DNA of 64,000 nt from Gordonia tangerina (GTDB taxonomy: Bacteria > Actinomycetota > Actinomycetes > Mycobacteriales > Mycobacteriaceae). This document shows, piece by piece, positions 1-9,593 of this stretch (within the stretch, counting starts at the first letter, position 1; every line of letters begins with the position of its first letter). The position numbers and the translations under genes were made by a program. The notes under the pieces are model-generated. The model worked only from the letters and a program-made list of their open reading frames with translations, was not told where the DNA came from and searched no databases. The stretch is from the NCBI RefSeq assembly GCF_021556435.1, contig NZ_JAKGCU010000002.1, positions 248,001-312,000 on the forward strand, in the 5' to 3' direction.

Positions 1-55
1 CAAACAGACACCTTGACACCACCAGTATCGCCGTGTCAGTGTGATCCGCATCATG

Positions 56-69
56 CTAACTGCGGTTAG
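56..69. promoter_or_regulatory. Palindromic operator candidate upstream of the catabolic operon
   Basis: CTAAC-TGCG-GTTAG is a perfect inverted repeat with a four-base spacer, ending 26 bases before the nitroreductase start and just ahead of its ribosome binding site. It has the size of a TetR-family operator, and the third gene of the operon encodes a TetR-family protein, so autoregulation is a reasonable inference. No binding data can be drawn from sequence alone. Confidence 0.4.
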
Positions 70-95
70 TGCAATCAAGACAAGGAGAGCTGCGG

Positions 96-734
96 ATGGA
101 ACTCAGTGACGCAATGCGGTCGACCGGGACGTGCCGCTACTTCAGCGACGAGTACGTCTCCGACGAGGTGCTGTACCAGGCGTTCGACAACGCCAGGTTC
201 GGCCCGCAGGGTGGCAACCGACAGCCGGTGCGGTGGGTGGCCGTGCGTGACGCGGAGACCAAGAAGCGGCTCGCGGAGCTCTATCTCCCCTACTGGGAGG
301 GTTACTACGCGGCGGTGATCGAGGGCAGCAAGGCGGTGGGCGCAGTGCCCGCGACGGTGCAGTCGGCCAACAATTTCGCACACAATCTGGCCGATGTGCC
401 GGTGATGATCGTCGTGTGCGCGGAGGCCGAAGGTCTGCATCCGACCGATCATGAGCTCGGACGCCTCTCCGTGGTCGGCGGGGCGTCGATTTATCCGACA
501 GTCCAGAACCTGACTCTCGCCCTGCGTGAGCAGGGCGTCGCATCGGCACTGACCACCCTTCTGTGCGCCGAGGAACCGGCCGTCAAGGAACTGCTCAACA
601 TCCCGGACGGCTACATCACCGCCGCGCACATCGCCGTGGGATATCCACGGGATGGTTTCCCGCGCAAGCTCACTCGGACGCCAGTCGAGGAAATCGCCTT
701 CCTGGACCGGTTCGACACCCCGATGTTCGCATGA
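96..734 (+). CDS. Nitroreductase family protein (FMN-dependent)
   Basis: A 212-residue nitroreductase-family flavoprotein, expected to bind FMN and use NAD(P)H in the cytoplasm; the substrate is unknown. The N-terminal RSTGTCRYF and the following FGPQGGNRQPVRW segment match the family's FMN phosphate-binding region, and a conserved Gly-rich stretch lies near residue 130. A GTG at 69 is in frame, but AAGGAG at 82-87 sits eight bases before the ATG at 96, so 96 is the start. The stop overlaps the next start (ATGA), giving a coupled operon with an acyl-CoA ligase, a TetR regulator and a CoA-transferase/racemase enzyme. The context suggests catabolism of a carboxylic acid or a nitro/unsaturated compound; this is inference. 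Confidence 0.82.
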   Translation: MELSDAMRSTGTCRYFSDEYVSDEVLYQAFDNARFGPQGGNRQPVRWVAVRDAETKKRLAELYLPYWEGYYAAVIEGSKAVGAVPATVQSANNFAHNLADVPVMIVVCAEAEGLHPTDHELGRLSVVGGASIYPTVQNLTLALREQGVASALTTLLCAEEPAVKELLNIPDGYITAAHIAVGYPRDGFPRKLTRTPVEEIAFLDRFDTPMFA

Positions 735-2332
735 GCGCGCCCACGCGGGAACCGGTGCGCGGGCTATCGAAGGTACAGACGTCCCCGCTCGGTCGGGCGA
801 CGATCGGTGACCAACTTCGCCGACTCGCGCAGACGCAGGGAAGAAAGCCGGCAATCATCGCCTACTCCGCCGACGGTTCCCGGCATGTCACGACCTACGG
901 CGAGCTGAACAGGCGGGCCAACCGCTTCGCGAACGCACTCACGAACCTGGGCGTCGGGCGCGGCGACGGGGTCGCGGTGATGAGCCGTAACCGTGTGGAG
1001 TCGGTGATCGCCTACTACGGGGCACTCAAGATCGGCGCGTACTACTCGGGCATCAGCGCGCTGTTCGGTGAACGTGAGATCGCGCAGCAGGTCAATCACC
1101 TCAGACCTGCCGTACTCGTGGTCGCCGCCGAGCACGCGACGGTGGCCGGACCTGTCGCCGAACACGCCGATTCACGGGTGATCGTCGTGGGCGATGCACC
1201 CGCGACGACCTGGCCGACCTTTGACGCCGTGCTGGCCGACTCCCCTGATGACGAGCCGGTCGCCGACGTCGACGAGCACGATCTCGCCATGATCGTCTAC
1301 ACATCCGGCACCGAATCCACACCGAAGGGTGTGGAGATCGCGCATCGTAACTACCTCATCTCCACCGCGCCGGCCTACACATGGGGGCTGCGTTGCCTTC
1401 CCGACGACGTGTGGCTCTACGTGATGCCGTTCCACACGATCGCAGGGATCGGTTCGCTGACTTCGCTGACGCTACTCGGCGCCACCCTGGTACTGCCCGC
1501 ATCGGTGGATCCCGGAACGTCACTGAGACTGATTCGCGACGAGTCCATCTCGGTGCTCGCGCAGACACCGACGTTCTTCATCGCACTGGCGAACCACGAG
1601 GAATTCGGTCCGCATACCGTCGGGACCGTGCGTCGCTGCCTCACCTACGGCGGTCAGGTGTCGCCGTTCGCCATCGACGCGTGGGCAGATGCGACACCCG
1701 AATCGGTGTGGGGCACCTACTGGGGTCAGTCCGAACTCACCCAGTTGGGTTCGGTTGGCTGGTTCAAGCGGCTCGAAGATGTGCCCGACAACGACCCGAC
1801 CTGGATCGGGAAGCCGGTGGGCCACCTGGAGATCCGCGTGGTGGACGCCAACGGCGACGACTCCGTGGAGGGCGAACTGCTGTGCCGGACGCCATCGGTG
1901 ATGCTCGGCTACCACAAGGACCCCGAACGCACCGCCGACGCGCTGGCCGACGGTTGGGTGCACACCGGCGACATTGTCCGGGTCGATGACGATGGCAACC
2001 TCTTCTTCCGCGATCGTCGCAAGGACATGATCAAGACAGGCGGATTCAACGTGTCGTCGCAGGAGGTCGAGCGAACACTGCAGGGCCATCCTGACGTTCT
2101 GCGTGCGGCTGTCGTCGGTCTGCCCGACGACTACTGGTCTGAGGCAGTCACCGCGTTCATTGTGTTGCAGGACGGGGCGAGCACCACCGCTGACGATCTT
2201 CGGCAGTACTGTCGAAACGATCTGGCTTCCTACAAGATCCCCAAGACAGTGCACCTCGTGTCTGAGTTGCCCACCGATCCGCAGGGGAAATTGCTCAAGC
2301 GGGAGCTGCGCAGACAGTTCGGAAAGGGTTGA
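731..2332 (+). CDS. Fatty-acid/aryl-CoA ligase, AMP-dependent (FadD-like)
   Basis: A 533-residue ANL-superfamily adenylate-forming enzyme that would activate a carboxylate to its CoA thioester through an acyl-AMP. The P-loop-like A3 motif reads YTSGTESTPKG, where the usual TG is replaced by ES, as in some actinobacterial acyl-CoA ligases. YWGQSELTQ corresponds to the A5 region, DGWVHTGDI to A7, RRKDMIKTGG to A8, and the C-terminal DPQGKLLKREL carries the catalytic A10 lysine. The ATG at 731 overlaps the nitroreductase stop. A longer in-frame reading back to 563 lies inside the preceding gene and is rejected. Substrate range cannot be read from the sequence. Confidence 0.88.
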   Translation: MSAPTREPVRGLSKVQTSPLGRATIGDQLRRLAQTQGRKPAIIAYSADGSRHVTTYGELNRRANRFANALTNLGVGRGDGVAVMSRNRVESVIAYYGALKIGAYYSGISALFGEREIAQQVNHLRPAVLVVAAEHATVAGPVAEHADSRVIVVGDAPATTWPTFDAVLADSPDDEPVADVDEHDLAMIVYTSGTESTPKGVEIAHRNYLISTAPAYTWGLRCLPDDVWLYVMPFHTIAGIGSLTSLTLLGATLVLPASVDPGTSLRLIRDESISVLAQTPTFFIALANHEEFGPHTVGTVRRCLTYGGQVSPFAIDAWADATPESVWGTYWGQSELTQLGSVGWFKRLEDVPDNDPTWIGKPVGHLEIRVVDANGDDSVEGELLCRTPSVMLGYHKDPERTADALADGWVHTGDIVRVDDDGNLFFRDRRKDMIKTGGFNVSSQEVERTLQGHPDVLRAAVVGLPDDYWSEAVTAFIVLQDGASTTADDLRQYCRNDLASYKIPKTVHLVSELPTDPQGKLLKRELRRQFGKG

Positions 2333-2985
2333 TGGGCATGGATTCGGGTGCCGATCCGGCGCCGTCGCTCGACGAGGCCGACGCACCGGTACCCGCGCGT
2401 GGCACACGCACCCGGGTGCGTCGGGACGAGATCGTCACGGCCGCCGCCGAGTATTTCGCCGAACACGGCTACAGCAACGCCGGAATGCGCGACATCGCGC
2501 AGGCGGTCGGGATCAAGGGTGCGAGTCTGTACAACCACTTTCATTCGAAAGAGGAGATCCTGTACGCCATCGCGTTGCAGATGACCAAGGACCCGCAGGA
2601 GCATCTGCTGGTCCTCGACGCGGAGGGCTCACCCGCACAACGTCTGACCGCGTTGATCGAGGTCCATGTGCGTCATCTCGCCACACATCGTGTGGAGCAC
2701 CTGGTGAGTCTGCGGGAACTGTCGGCATTGTCACCCGAACACCGGGTGGTGGTCACCGACTACCGCAAGTACTACCAGCGCCGGGTGCGCGACGTGATCG
2801 CTGCCGGCGCCCGCGCCGGCCAATTCGAGGTTCGTGATGCCGGACAGTCGGCGATCGCGGTGCTCGATCTGATGAACGGCATCAGCTGGTGGCTGCGCGA
2901 CGACCAGGACGTCGACCAGCTCGTCGCCGACTATGTTGATTTCGCGATCCGGGGCATCTTGCATCACGACGGATCCGTGCGATGA
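2332..2985 (+). CDS. TetR/AcrR family transcriptional regulator
   Basis: A 217-residue TetR-type repressor. After a ~25-residue acidic/basic leader, a helix-turn-helix spans roughly residues 30-75 (IVTAAAEYFAEHGYSNAGM then AQAVGIKGASLYNHF), followed by an all-helical ligand domain similar in layout to fatty-acid or CoA-ester sensing members. The ATG at 2332 overlaps the ligase stop (TGATG) and has GGAAAGGG just upstream; TTG 2329 and ATG 2338 are alternative starts. Its position inside the operon suggests that it controls these genes, possibly through the palindrome at 56-69, with an acyl-CoA product as a plausible ligand (inference). Confidence 0.88.
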   Translation: MGMDSGADPAPSLDEADAPVPARGTRTRVRRDEIVTAAAEYFAEHGYSNAGMRDIAQAVGIKGASLYNHFHSKEEILYAIALQMTKDPQEHLLVLDAEGSPAQRLTALIEVHVRHLATHRVEHLVSLRELSALSPEHRVVVTDYRKYYQRRVRDVIAAGARAGQFEVRDAGQSAIAVLDLMNGISWWLRDDQDVDQLVADYVDFAIRGILHHDGSVR

Positions 2986-4088
2986 GCGGACCGTTGAGTG
3001 GTGTGCGCGTCGTTGAGATGATGGGACTCGGACCGACCCCACACTCATGCATGATGCTGGCCGATCTCGGCGCCGACGTCGTTCAGATCCGACGGCCCGG
3101 CGGGTCGACCGCCCCGGATGGTGTCGCCGATGCCGACGCGGGAATGTGGCGGGGCCGGCGGGTCGTCGAGGCCGACCTCAAGAACGCCGATGACATTTCA
3201 CTGGTGCGGGAGTTGATCGGCGCAGCGGATGTGCTTGTCGAAGGGTATCGGCCGGGTGTGATGGAACGGCTGGGTCTGGGTCCCGACGATTTGTTGGCGG
3301 TTGCGCCGCAGTTGATCTATGCGCGGATGACCGGCTGGGGGCAGTCCGGCTCATATGCGGCGGCCGCTGGCCACGACATCAACTACCTGGCCGTCACCGG
3401 GCTCCTGGATGCGATGGGGCCGGCCGACCGCCCACCGCTTCCGCCGCTGTCGCTGGTGGCCGACTTCGGCGGCGGTTCGATGTTCCTGGTTGTCGGAGTA
3501 CTTGCGGCACTGCATGAGCGGCAGACTTCCAGTCGAGGTCAGGTCATCGATGTGGCCATGACCGACGGCGCGGGTGTCCTCGGTGCATTGCAGTGGTCGT
3601 GGAAAGCCGCGGGCCGCTGGGTGGATCGGGCCGAGGGCAATCTGCTCGACGGGTCCGCACCGTTCTACACCACGTACGCCTGCGCGGACGGCGGATACAT
3701 GGCAGTCGGCGCTCTGGAAGACGTCTTCTGGCAGCGCCTGATCGATACCCTCGAGGTGGACGATCCGCCGGACCGGTGGGATCGTGCGCGGTGGTCGGAA
3801 CTCACGCAGACACTGGCCGCGCGCTTCGCCTCCCGAACCCGCGCCGAATGGGAAACGGTATTCGGCAGCGTCGACGCCTGTGTCACACCGGTTCTCGACT
3901 TCGACGAGGCCGCGAAGCATCCGTATGCGGTGCAGCGCGAGAGTTACGTCGAGGTCGAGGGCATGACGCAGCCGGCGCCGGCACCGCGGTTCTCTCGCTC
4001 TGTGTCGGGGACGCCGCAGGCCGCGACAAACACGGATGTGACAGCGGTGCTGGACGAGTGGCAGCCGCCTGCGGGAGGTCGGCGCTAG
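2982..4088 (+). CDS. CaiB/BaiF CoA-transferase family III, alpha-methylacyl-CoA racemase type
   Basis: A 368-residue family III CoA-transferase fold protein. It carries the racemase catalytic set: His131 (GHDINY), Asp161 (LVADFGGG) and Glu246 (VGALED). These sit a constant five residues from His126/Asp156/Glu241 of M. tuberculosis MCR, so a 2-methylacyl-CoA racemase activity is more likely than CoA transfer. It would work after the ligase encoded upstream, epimerising branched acyl-CoAs for beta-oxidation. The start overlaps the TetR stop by ATGA. The stop lies in a CTAG shared with the stop of the convergent DUF222 gene. Confidence 0.87.
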   Translation: MSGPLSGVRVVEMMGLGPTPHSCMMLADLGADVVQIRRPGGSTAPDGVADADAGMWRGRRVVEADLKNADDISLVRELIGAADVLVEGYRPGVMERLGLGPDDLLAVAPQLIYARMTGWGQSGSYAAAAGHDINYLAVTGLLDAMGPADRPPLPPLSLVADFGGGSMFLVVGVLAALHERQTSSRGQVIDVAMTDGAGVLGALQWSWKAAGRWVDRAEGNLLDGSAPFYTTYACADGGYMAVGALEDVFWQRLIDTLEVDDPPDRWDRARWSELTQTLAARFASRTRAEWETVFGSVDACVTPVLDFDEAAKHPYAVQRESYVEVEGMTQPAPAPRFSRSVSGTPQAATNTDVTAVLDEWQPPAGGRR

Positions 4089-5632
4089 AACGGCGGCGGG
4101 CCGGCGTCGGTGACGCGTTTGCGGTTTCGGGCGCGTTCGGCGCGTCTGCGGGCGTGTTTGTTCGCCACCCGTGTGTTGACGCGGGTGCTGCGTTCGATCG
4201 TGGAGCCGGTGTGTGGGGGTGGAGCCTGCGCGGGTGCGGTGAACCGGATACGGCGCAGCCCAGGGAACAGATCTTCCTGGGTTTCGGCTTCGCCGGGCAA
4301 CACCAGGCCTTCGGGGGTGATGTATTCGGTGACCAGCCGCCCGTCGGCATCACGCCACTGATCATCGACCCAGTCGCCGAAGGTCTTCAACAAGTGCCCG
4401 GGACGACATTTCGCGTTCAACCCGACCTCAGTGGTCTGCCCACCGTTGTGCGGACAGGCGTGGTCGTACTCATCGACATGGTCGAGGTCGCCACGCCACG
4501 CCGAGGTCAGGCATCCCGGTTCGGTGCAATAGCCATCGCGCAGCCGGATGAAGGTGTCCAACGCCGCCGACGGCCGATACGGATCCGACGGCAGATGCGC
4601 CGGCAACGTGAACGTGCCATCGGGCTCCGGTTCGATCGTGGGCGGCACCAGATAGGAGACCCTGGTGTCCGCACGCGCGGCGATGTCGCGCACATGCTCG
4701 CCCGAGATCACACCATGGCCATCCATGAAACCGGCATGGTTCGCCATCCCTTTCACGGTGGCCTCGTCGGCGACGACGTGGAGGACGGCCTTGCAGTCCA
4801 CCGGCGGCACCACCCCGGGCTCCGGGATGACCGCGGTGCAGTCGTCACTACCGCAGTCGCATTCGAACGCGGTGCCCGACAGCAGGCAGAACATCGCATC
4901 GGATTGTCGTTGCGGCTTGGTGCGCGGATCGTGTTCACACACACTGTCGGCCAATGCGGCGACCGCGGCGGCGGCGATGCGTACGTTCTCCGCCGACATC
5001 ACCCCGGTGATCTCGGCGGTGCCGTCCTCGCGCGGGTGGGTCCACATCCGGCGGTCATCAAGGGCCTGCTGTCGACGTTCACGCACCGCGTCGGGGTCAT
5101 GACGAAACACGATGCGGTCTATCATGTCGCGGAACCTGGCTTTGCTCCACGTCCCGCGTTTGGTGCGTAGTGTTCGGGCGATGTCGGCATCCACGAGCGG
5201 TGCCGCTGATGATTCGGCCAGCAGGTCGGTACGGCTGACCGCCTTCTGCGCGTGCCACGGCCCGATCACGCCGTCACGCAAACATTCCGACACCTCCGGC
5301 AACCGGTCCCGCAACGCGACCGCATCATTGAGCAGTGTTTCCGCGGCGCCACGAGACGTTCCGCGTAGCTTGGCGATACGTGCCGCAGCGCCCGCGAAGC
5401 CATCCACCACGAAACCGTCGGTGTCTTCACGCGCAGCGACCATCCGGTCGTAAAGCACGGCCACCGAACGATATTCGGCGTACGCGAGATAGGCACGGCC
5501 GCGGTCAAGCTCGGCCATCCCCAACAGCAAGTCGTTGGTCGGGTCCTCATCCGGGTAGGCCGCATCCACACCACCGAGAAAGTCACGCGGCAACTGCGGC
5601 CACGGCGACGGCGAGGACAACACGGACGACAC
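4085..5632 (-). CDS. 13E12-repeat family DUF222/HNH endonuclease-domain protein
   Basis: A 515-residue protein with an N-terminal DUF222 region (about residues 40-330) and a C-terminal HNH nuclease domain around residues 370-430. The domain includes RDGYCTEPGC, the DLDHVDEYDH metal/His core and a following N/H-rich stretch. This is the architecture of the 13E12/REP13E12-associated family, which is abundant in actinobacteria, present in many paralogues per genome, and linked to mobile DNA. The GTG start at 5632 has AGGGG six bases upstream. The C-terminus is Arg-rich. No transposase or flanking terminal repeats were found, so mobility is not shown. The biological role is unknown. Confidence 0.85.
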   Translation of the reverse strand: MSSVLSSPSPWPQLPRDFLGGVDAAYPDEDPTNDLLLGMAELDRGRAYLAYAEYRSVAVLYDRMVAAREDTDGFVVDGFAGAAARIAKLRGTSRGAAETLLNDAVALRDRLPEVSECLRDGVIGPWHAQKAVSRTDLLAESSAAPLVDADIARTLRTKRGTWSKARFRDMIDRIVFRHDPDAVRERRQQALDDRRMWTHPREDGTAEITGVMSAENVRIAAAAVAALADSVCEHDPRTKPQRQSDAMFCLLSGTAFECDCGSDDCTAVIPEPGVVPPVDCKAVLHVVADEATVKGMANHAGFMDGHGVISGEHVRDIAARADTRVSYLVPPTIEPEPDGTFTLPAHLPSDPYRPSAALDTFIRLRDGYCTEPGCLTSAWRGDLDHVDEYDHACPHNGGQTTEVGLNAKCRPGHLLKTFGDWVDDQWRDADGRLVTEYITPEGLVLPGEAETQEDLFPGLRRIRFTAPAQAPPPHTGSTIERSTRVNTRVANKHARRRAERARNRKRVTDAGPPPF

Positions 5633-5858
5633 GAAAGACCCCTCACGGACTCGACAACTACCCGATGCAGGATCTTCTTCGATATGCCACCCACCGTGAT
5701 CAACCCGGCCCCGAGACCGGATTCAGCGAGTTCGCGCCCACCCGTTTCGCATCAACTCATCCTGCTGCAACCAAGCTACGACACAGCACCGACAAGATTT
5801 GGTCACCACAGGTCAGGAACACTTTCAAGCCCTGTTTCCGACTGGCGATATCACGACA
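5633..5858. other. Intergenic stretch between the HNH gene and the flavodoxin-like gene
   Basis: 226 bases holding the upstream region of the DUF222/HNH gene and the downstream region of the 150-residue flavodoxin-like gene. It is noticeably less GC-rich than its surroundings. No RNA gene, convincing hairpin or repeat was recognised. Confidence 0.4.
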
Positions 5859-6311
5859 TCACACCATCAGCTGCGCTGCGATCGTGCCACCCAGCTCCCA
5901 GCACGCCTCACGGTCATCCTTGGTGGGCTTCTCCGACACCACGACGGTCTCGGCTGACTTCACCCAGCCAAGTCCGGTGGTGATCGACTCGATAGCCTTC
6001 TCGGCGCCCTCGGTCCCCTGGTTGCCATGCAGGTAGCACCCGAACGGTCGCCCCTTGGTGGAGTCGAGGATCTGGTAGTAGCAGGTGTCGAAAGCGTGCT
6101 TGAGCGCACCACTCATATAGCCGAGATTCGCCGGGGTACCGAGAATGTATCCGTCAGCTGCCAGCATGTCGGCCGCAGTAACCGAGAGTGCCGCTCGCCG
6201 AATGACTTCCACACCTTCGATCCCAGGATCGGTGGCACCGGAGACGACGGCCTCGAACATCTCCTGGCAATGCGGCGACGGGGTGTGATGGACGATCAGC
6301 AGCGTGGTCAC
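5859..6311 (-). CDS. Flavodoxin-fold protein (Rv2771c-like)
   Basis: A 150-residue cytoplasmic protein with a flavodoxin/NADPH-dependent FMN reductase layout. It has an N-terminal beta strand and phosphate-binding loop (TLLIVHHTPSPHC), then the TPANLGYMSGALKHAFD segment typical of the isoalloxazine-contacting loop. It matches the size and place of Rv2771c downstream of dapB. The start overlaps the stop of the preceding membrane-protein gene by four bases (ATGA), so the two are translated together. The redox partner and substrate are unknown; FMN binding is inference from the fold. Confidence 0.8.
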   Translation of the reverse strand: MTTLLIVHHTPSPHCQEMFEAVVSGATDPGIEGVEVIRRAALSVTAADMLAADGYILGTPANLGYMSGALKHAFDTCYYQILDSTKGRPFGCYLHGNQGTEGAEKAIESITTGLGWVKSAETVVVSEKPTKDDREACWELGGTIAAQLMV

Positions 6312-6784
6312 TCTTCCCCCTTATATTGCGCGACAGCACGTTTCATCATCTCGCGCGCCCGGCCGCGGTCGCCGGCGTAGTCGTAGGCGCGGGCGATCCG
6401 ATACGTGCTGTGCCAGTCGGTGGGATCGGCCTCCCATTCCTGTTTGATCTGCGCGAACAGGTCGTCGGCGGCGTCCCGTTCGATTCGACCGGACGGACGC
6501 CGTGGGAGATCGCTGACGTCGAGTTCACGGCCCTCCGCGGCCATGATCCGCGCCAACTTCTGGTGTTCGATACCGGCACGCAAGGTGGCGAAGATCAGCC
6601 ATGCACCGATGAACGGCAGGATCAGCACACCGATACCCACGCCGATGCCGGCGACGGTGCCCGACGAGATGAGGTCGAATCCACGCTGACCGAGGATCAC
6701 GAAGTACACGACAAGTGCGATGACGAGGAACCCGATCATCCAGACAATGGGTCGCGCGTCGCGGCGGGCGGGGTCGGCTGCCAT
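6308..6784 (-). CDS. Two-helix membrane protein (Rv2772c-like)
   Basis: A 158-residue protein with two N-terminal transmembrane helices (about residues 13-32 and 40-65), followed by a soluble, charged C-terminal domain rich in Asp/Arg whose end (ARAYDYAGDRGRAREMMKR) resembles a single TPR-like helical hairpin. Size and position match Rv2772c between dapB and the flavodoxin-like gene. Function is unknown; conserved linkage with dapB across Mycobacteriales suggests co-expression rather than a proven lysine-pathway role. Confidence 0.78.
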   Translation of the reverse strand: MAADPARRDARPIVWMIGFLVIALVVYFVILGQRGFDLISSGTVAGIGVGIGVLILPFIGAWLIFATLRAGIEHQKLARIMAAEGRELDVSDLPRRPSGRIERDAADDLFAQIKQEWEADPTDWHSTYRIARAYDYAGDRGRAREMMKRAVAQYKGEE

Positions 6785-6795
6785 GACTATTCGCC

Positions 6796-8126
<1,331 letters not shown>

Positions 8127-8177
8127 CACCTGACCTCATTTCGGAGAATTGACGATATTAACCCACCATAGAGAATT

Positions 8178-8189
8178 ATCTGCACAGAT
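8178..8189. promoter_or_regulatory. Candidate AldR site in the aldR-ald intergenic region
   Basis: ATCTG-CA-CAGAT is a perfect inverted repeat in an AT-rich part of the 137-base divergent region, 75 bases ahead of ald and 52 bases ahead of aldR. Lrp-type regulators bind such AT-rich dyads. Assignment to AldR rests on position only. Confidence 0.35.
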
Positions 8190-8263
8190 GTTGTGTCATT
8201 TCCGACGTTCCTTCACTCTGATGACACACCAGATCGCGCCCCACCACTGACCAGGAGATCCCC

Positions 8264-9370
8264 ATGCGCGTCGGCATCCCCACCGAAATCAAGAACAACG
8301 AGTACCGCGTCGCCATCACCCCGGCAGGCGTGGCCGAGCTGCACAATCGCGGTCACGACGTGGTGATCCAGGCCGGCGCGGGCGAAGGCTCGTCCATCCA
8401 CGACAACGACTTCAAAGAAGCCGGAGCCCAGATCCTGTCGACCGCCGAACAGGTGTGGGAACAGGCCGACCTGCTGCTCAAGGTCAAGGAACCGATCGCT
8501 GCCGAGTACCCTCTGCTCCGCGAGGGCCAGACACTGTTCACCTACCTGCACCTCGCCGCCAGCCGTCCGTGCACCGAAGCACTGCTGGAGTCGAAGACGA
8601 CGTCAATCGCCTATGAGACCGTGCGCGCCGCCGACGGTTCGTTGCCGCTGCTCGCCCCGATGAGTGAGGTCGCCGGGCGACTGGCACCGCAGGTGGGTGC
8701 CTACCATCTGATGCGCTCGGAAGGTGGCCGAGGTGTCCTGATGGGCGGCGTGCCCGGCACCGAGCCGGCGAATGTCGTCGTGATCGGCGGTGGCGTCAGC
8801 GGTGTCAATGCCGCGACCATCGCCGTGGGTATGGGTGCTCAGGTCACTGTGTTCGACGTGGACATCGCCAAGCTCCGCGCGATCGACGCGCGCTTCGCCG
8901 GTCGGGTGCACACCCGGTACAGCACCGCGCTGGCACTGGCCGAGGCGGTCCGTGAGGCCGACCTCGTCATCGGTGCCGTGCTCGTGCCCGGCGCGAAGGC
9001 CCCCGTGCTGGTCTCCAACAGCCTGGTCGCCGAGATGAAGGCAGGTGCCGTGCTCGTCGACATCGCGATCGATCAGGGCGGGTGCTTCGAAGACTCACGA
9101 CCCACCACGCACGACGACCCGACCTTCACCGTCCACGACGCCGTCTTCTACTGCGTCGCGAACATGCCGGGCACAGTCGCGCGCACCTCCACCCTGGCGC
9201 TTACCGGCGCAACGCTGCCGCACGTGCTGCGTCTGGCCGACAAAGGGTGGGAACAGGCATGCTCCGACGACCCCGCGTTGGCATCGGGACTCAGCACCCA
9301 CAACGGCAAGCTGTTCACGCCCGAGGTGGGCGCAGCGCTGGACCTGCCGGTTGCCGCATCGCCGTTCTGA
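8264..9370 (+). CDS. ald: Alanine dehydrogenase
   Basis: A 368-residue NAD-dependent L-alanine dehydrogenase interconverting pyruvate plus ammonia and alanine. It is close in length and sequence to the M. tuberculosis enzyme. Lys75 (KVKEPIAAEY) and His96 (FTYLHLAAS) are the substrate-binding and catalytic residues. The Rossmann loop GGGVSGVNAA binds NAD, and IDQGGCFE follows in the catalytic domain. The ribosome binding site AGGAG lies seven bases upstream of the ATG. It is divergent from aldR, so amino-acid-responsive control is likely. In mycobacteria the gene is induced under low oxygen. Confidence 0.97.
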   Translation: MRVGIPTEIKNNEYRVAITPAGVAELHNRGHDVVIQAGAGEGSSIHDNDFKEAGAQILSTAEQVWEQADLLLKVKEPIAAEYPLLREGQTLFTYLHLAASRPCTEALLESKTTSIAYETVRAADGSLPLLAPMSEVAGRLAPQVGAYHLMRSEGGRGVLMGGVPGTEPANVVVIGGGVSGVNAATIAVGMGAQVTVFDVDIAKLRAIDARFAGRVHTRYSTALALAEAVREADLVIGAVLVPGAKAPVLVSNSLVAEMKAGAVLVDIAIDQGGCFEDSRPTTHDDPTFTVHDAVFYCVANMPGTVARTSTLALTGATLPHVLRLADKGWEQACSDDPALASGLSTHNGKLFTPEVGAALDLPVAASPF

Positions 9371-9375
9371 CATCC

Positions 9376-9409
9376 GGCGGTGGCCGGCGATCGCGTCGGC
9401 CACCCCGCC
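9376..9409 (+). terminator. Hairpin directly after ald
   Basis: GGCGGTGGCCG and its complement CGGCCACcCCGCC (one bulged base) flank a ten-base loop, starting six bases past the ald stop. There is no T-run, as is common for actinobacterial terminators. Part of it belongs to the 47-base duplicated unit that follows. Confidence 0.5.
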
Positions 9410-9489
9410 GTTGGCCAACGGACCCACCCGTCGGCGGTCGCCTCGGCCACCCCGCCGTCAGCCAACAGACCCGCCCGTCGATGGTCGAG
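9396..9489. repeat. Tandem duplication of a ~47-base unit
   Basis: Two adjacent diverged copies start at 9396 and 9443, each beginning TCGGCCACCCCGCCGT and continuing through GCCAAC and a GACCC-CCCGTCG segment. A 47-base period is not a multiple of three, and no gene covers the region. It is the first of three kinds of repeat stacked between ald and the NRDE gene. Confidence 0.7.
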
Positions 9490-9593
9490 TAGTCACGAGC
9501 CGCTAGGCGAGGGACGTATCGAGACCACTTGTCCCGCAAGTAACCTGGTCTCGATACGCGGGCTCGCCTAGCGGCTCGCCCGCTACTCGACCA
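9482..9593. repeat. Long imperfect inverted repeat (~46-base arms)
   Basis: The left arm (9482-9527) begins TGGTCGAGTAG and ends CGTATCGAGACCA; the right arm (9546-9593) is its reverse complement apart from two short interior differences. The shared core is GAGCCGCTAGGCGAG. The 18-base loop contains a nested dyad ACTTG-TCCCG-CAAGT. The RNA form would be a very stable stem. No transposase is adjacent, so a dispersed REP/MITE-like palindromic element is the best description. Confidence 0.75.

Noticed and set aside
13..18. TTGACA as a -35 box for the nitroreductase operon
   Set aside because: No credible -10 hexamer lies 16-18 bases downstream; a single hexamer is weak evidence.
3593..5170. 525-residue frame crossing the racemase and HNH genes
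   Set aside because: It spans two real genes in other frames and strands and has no homologous content.
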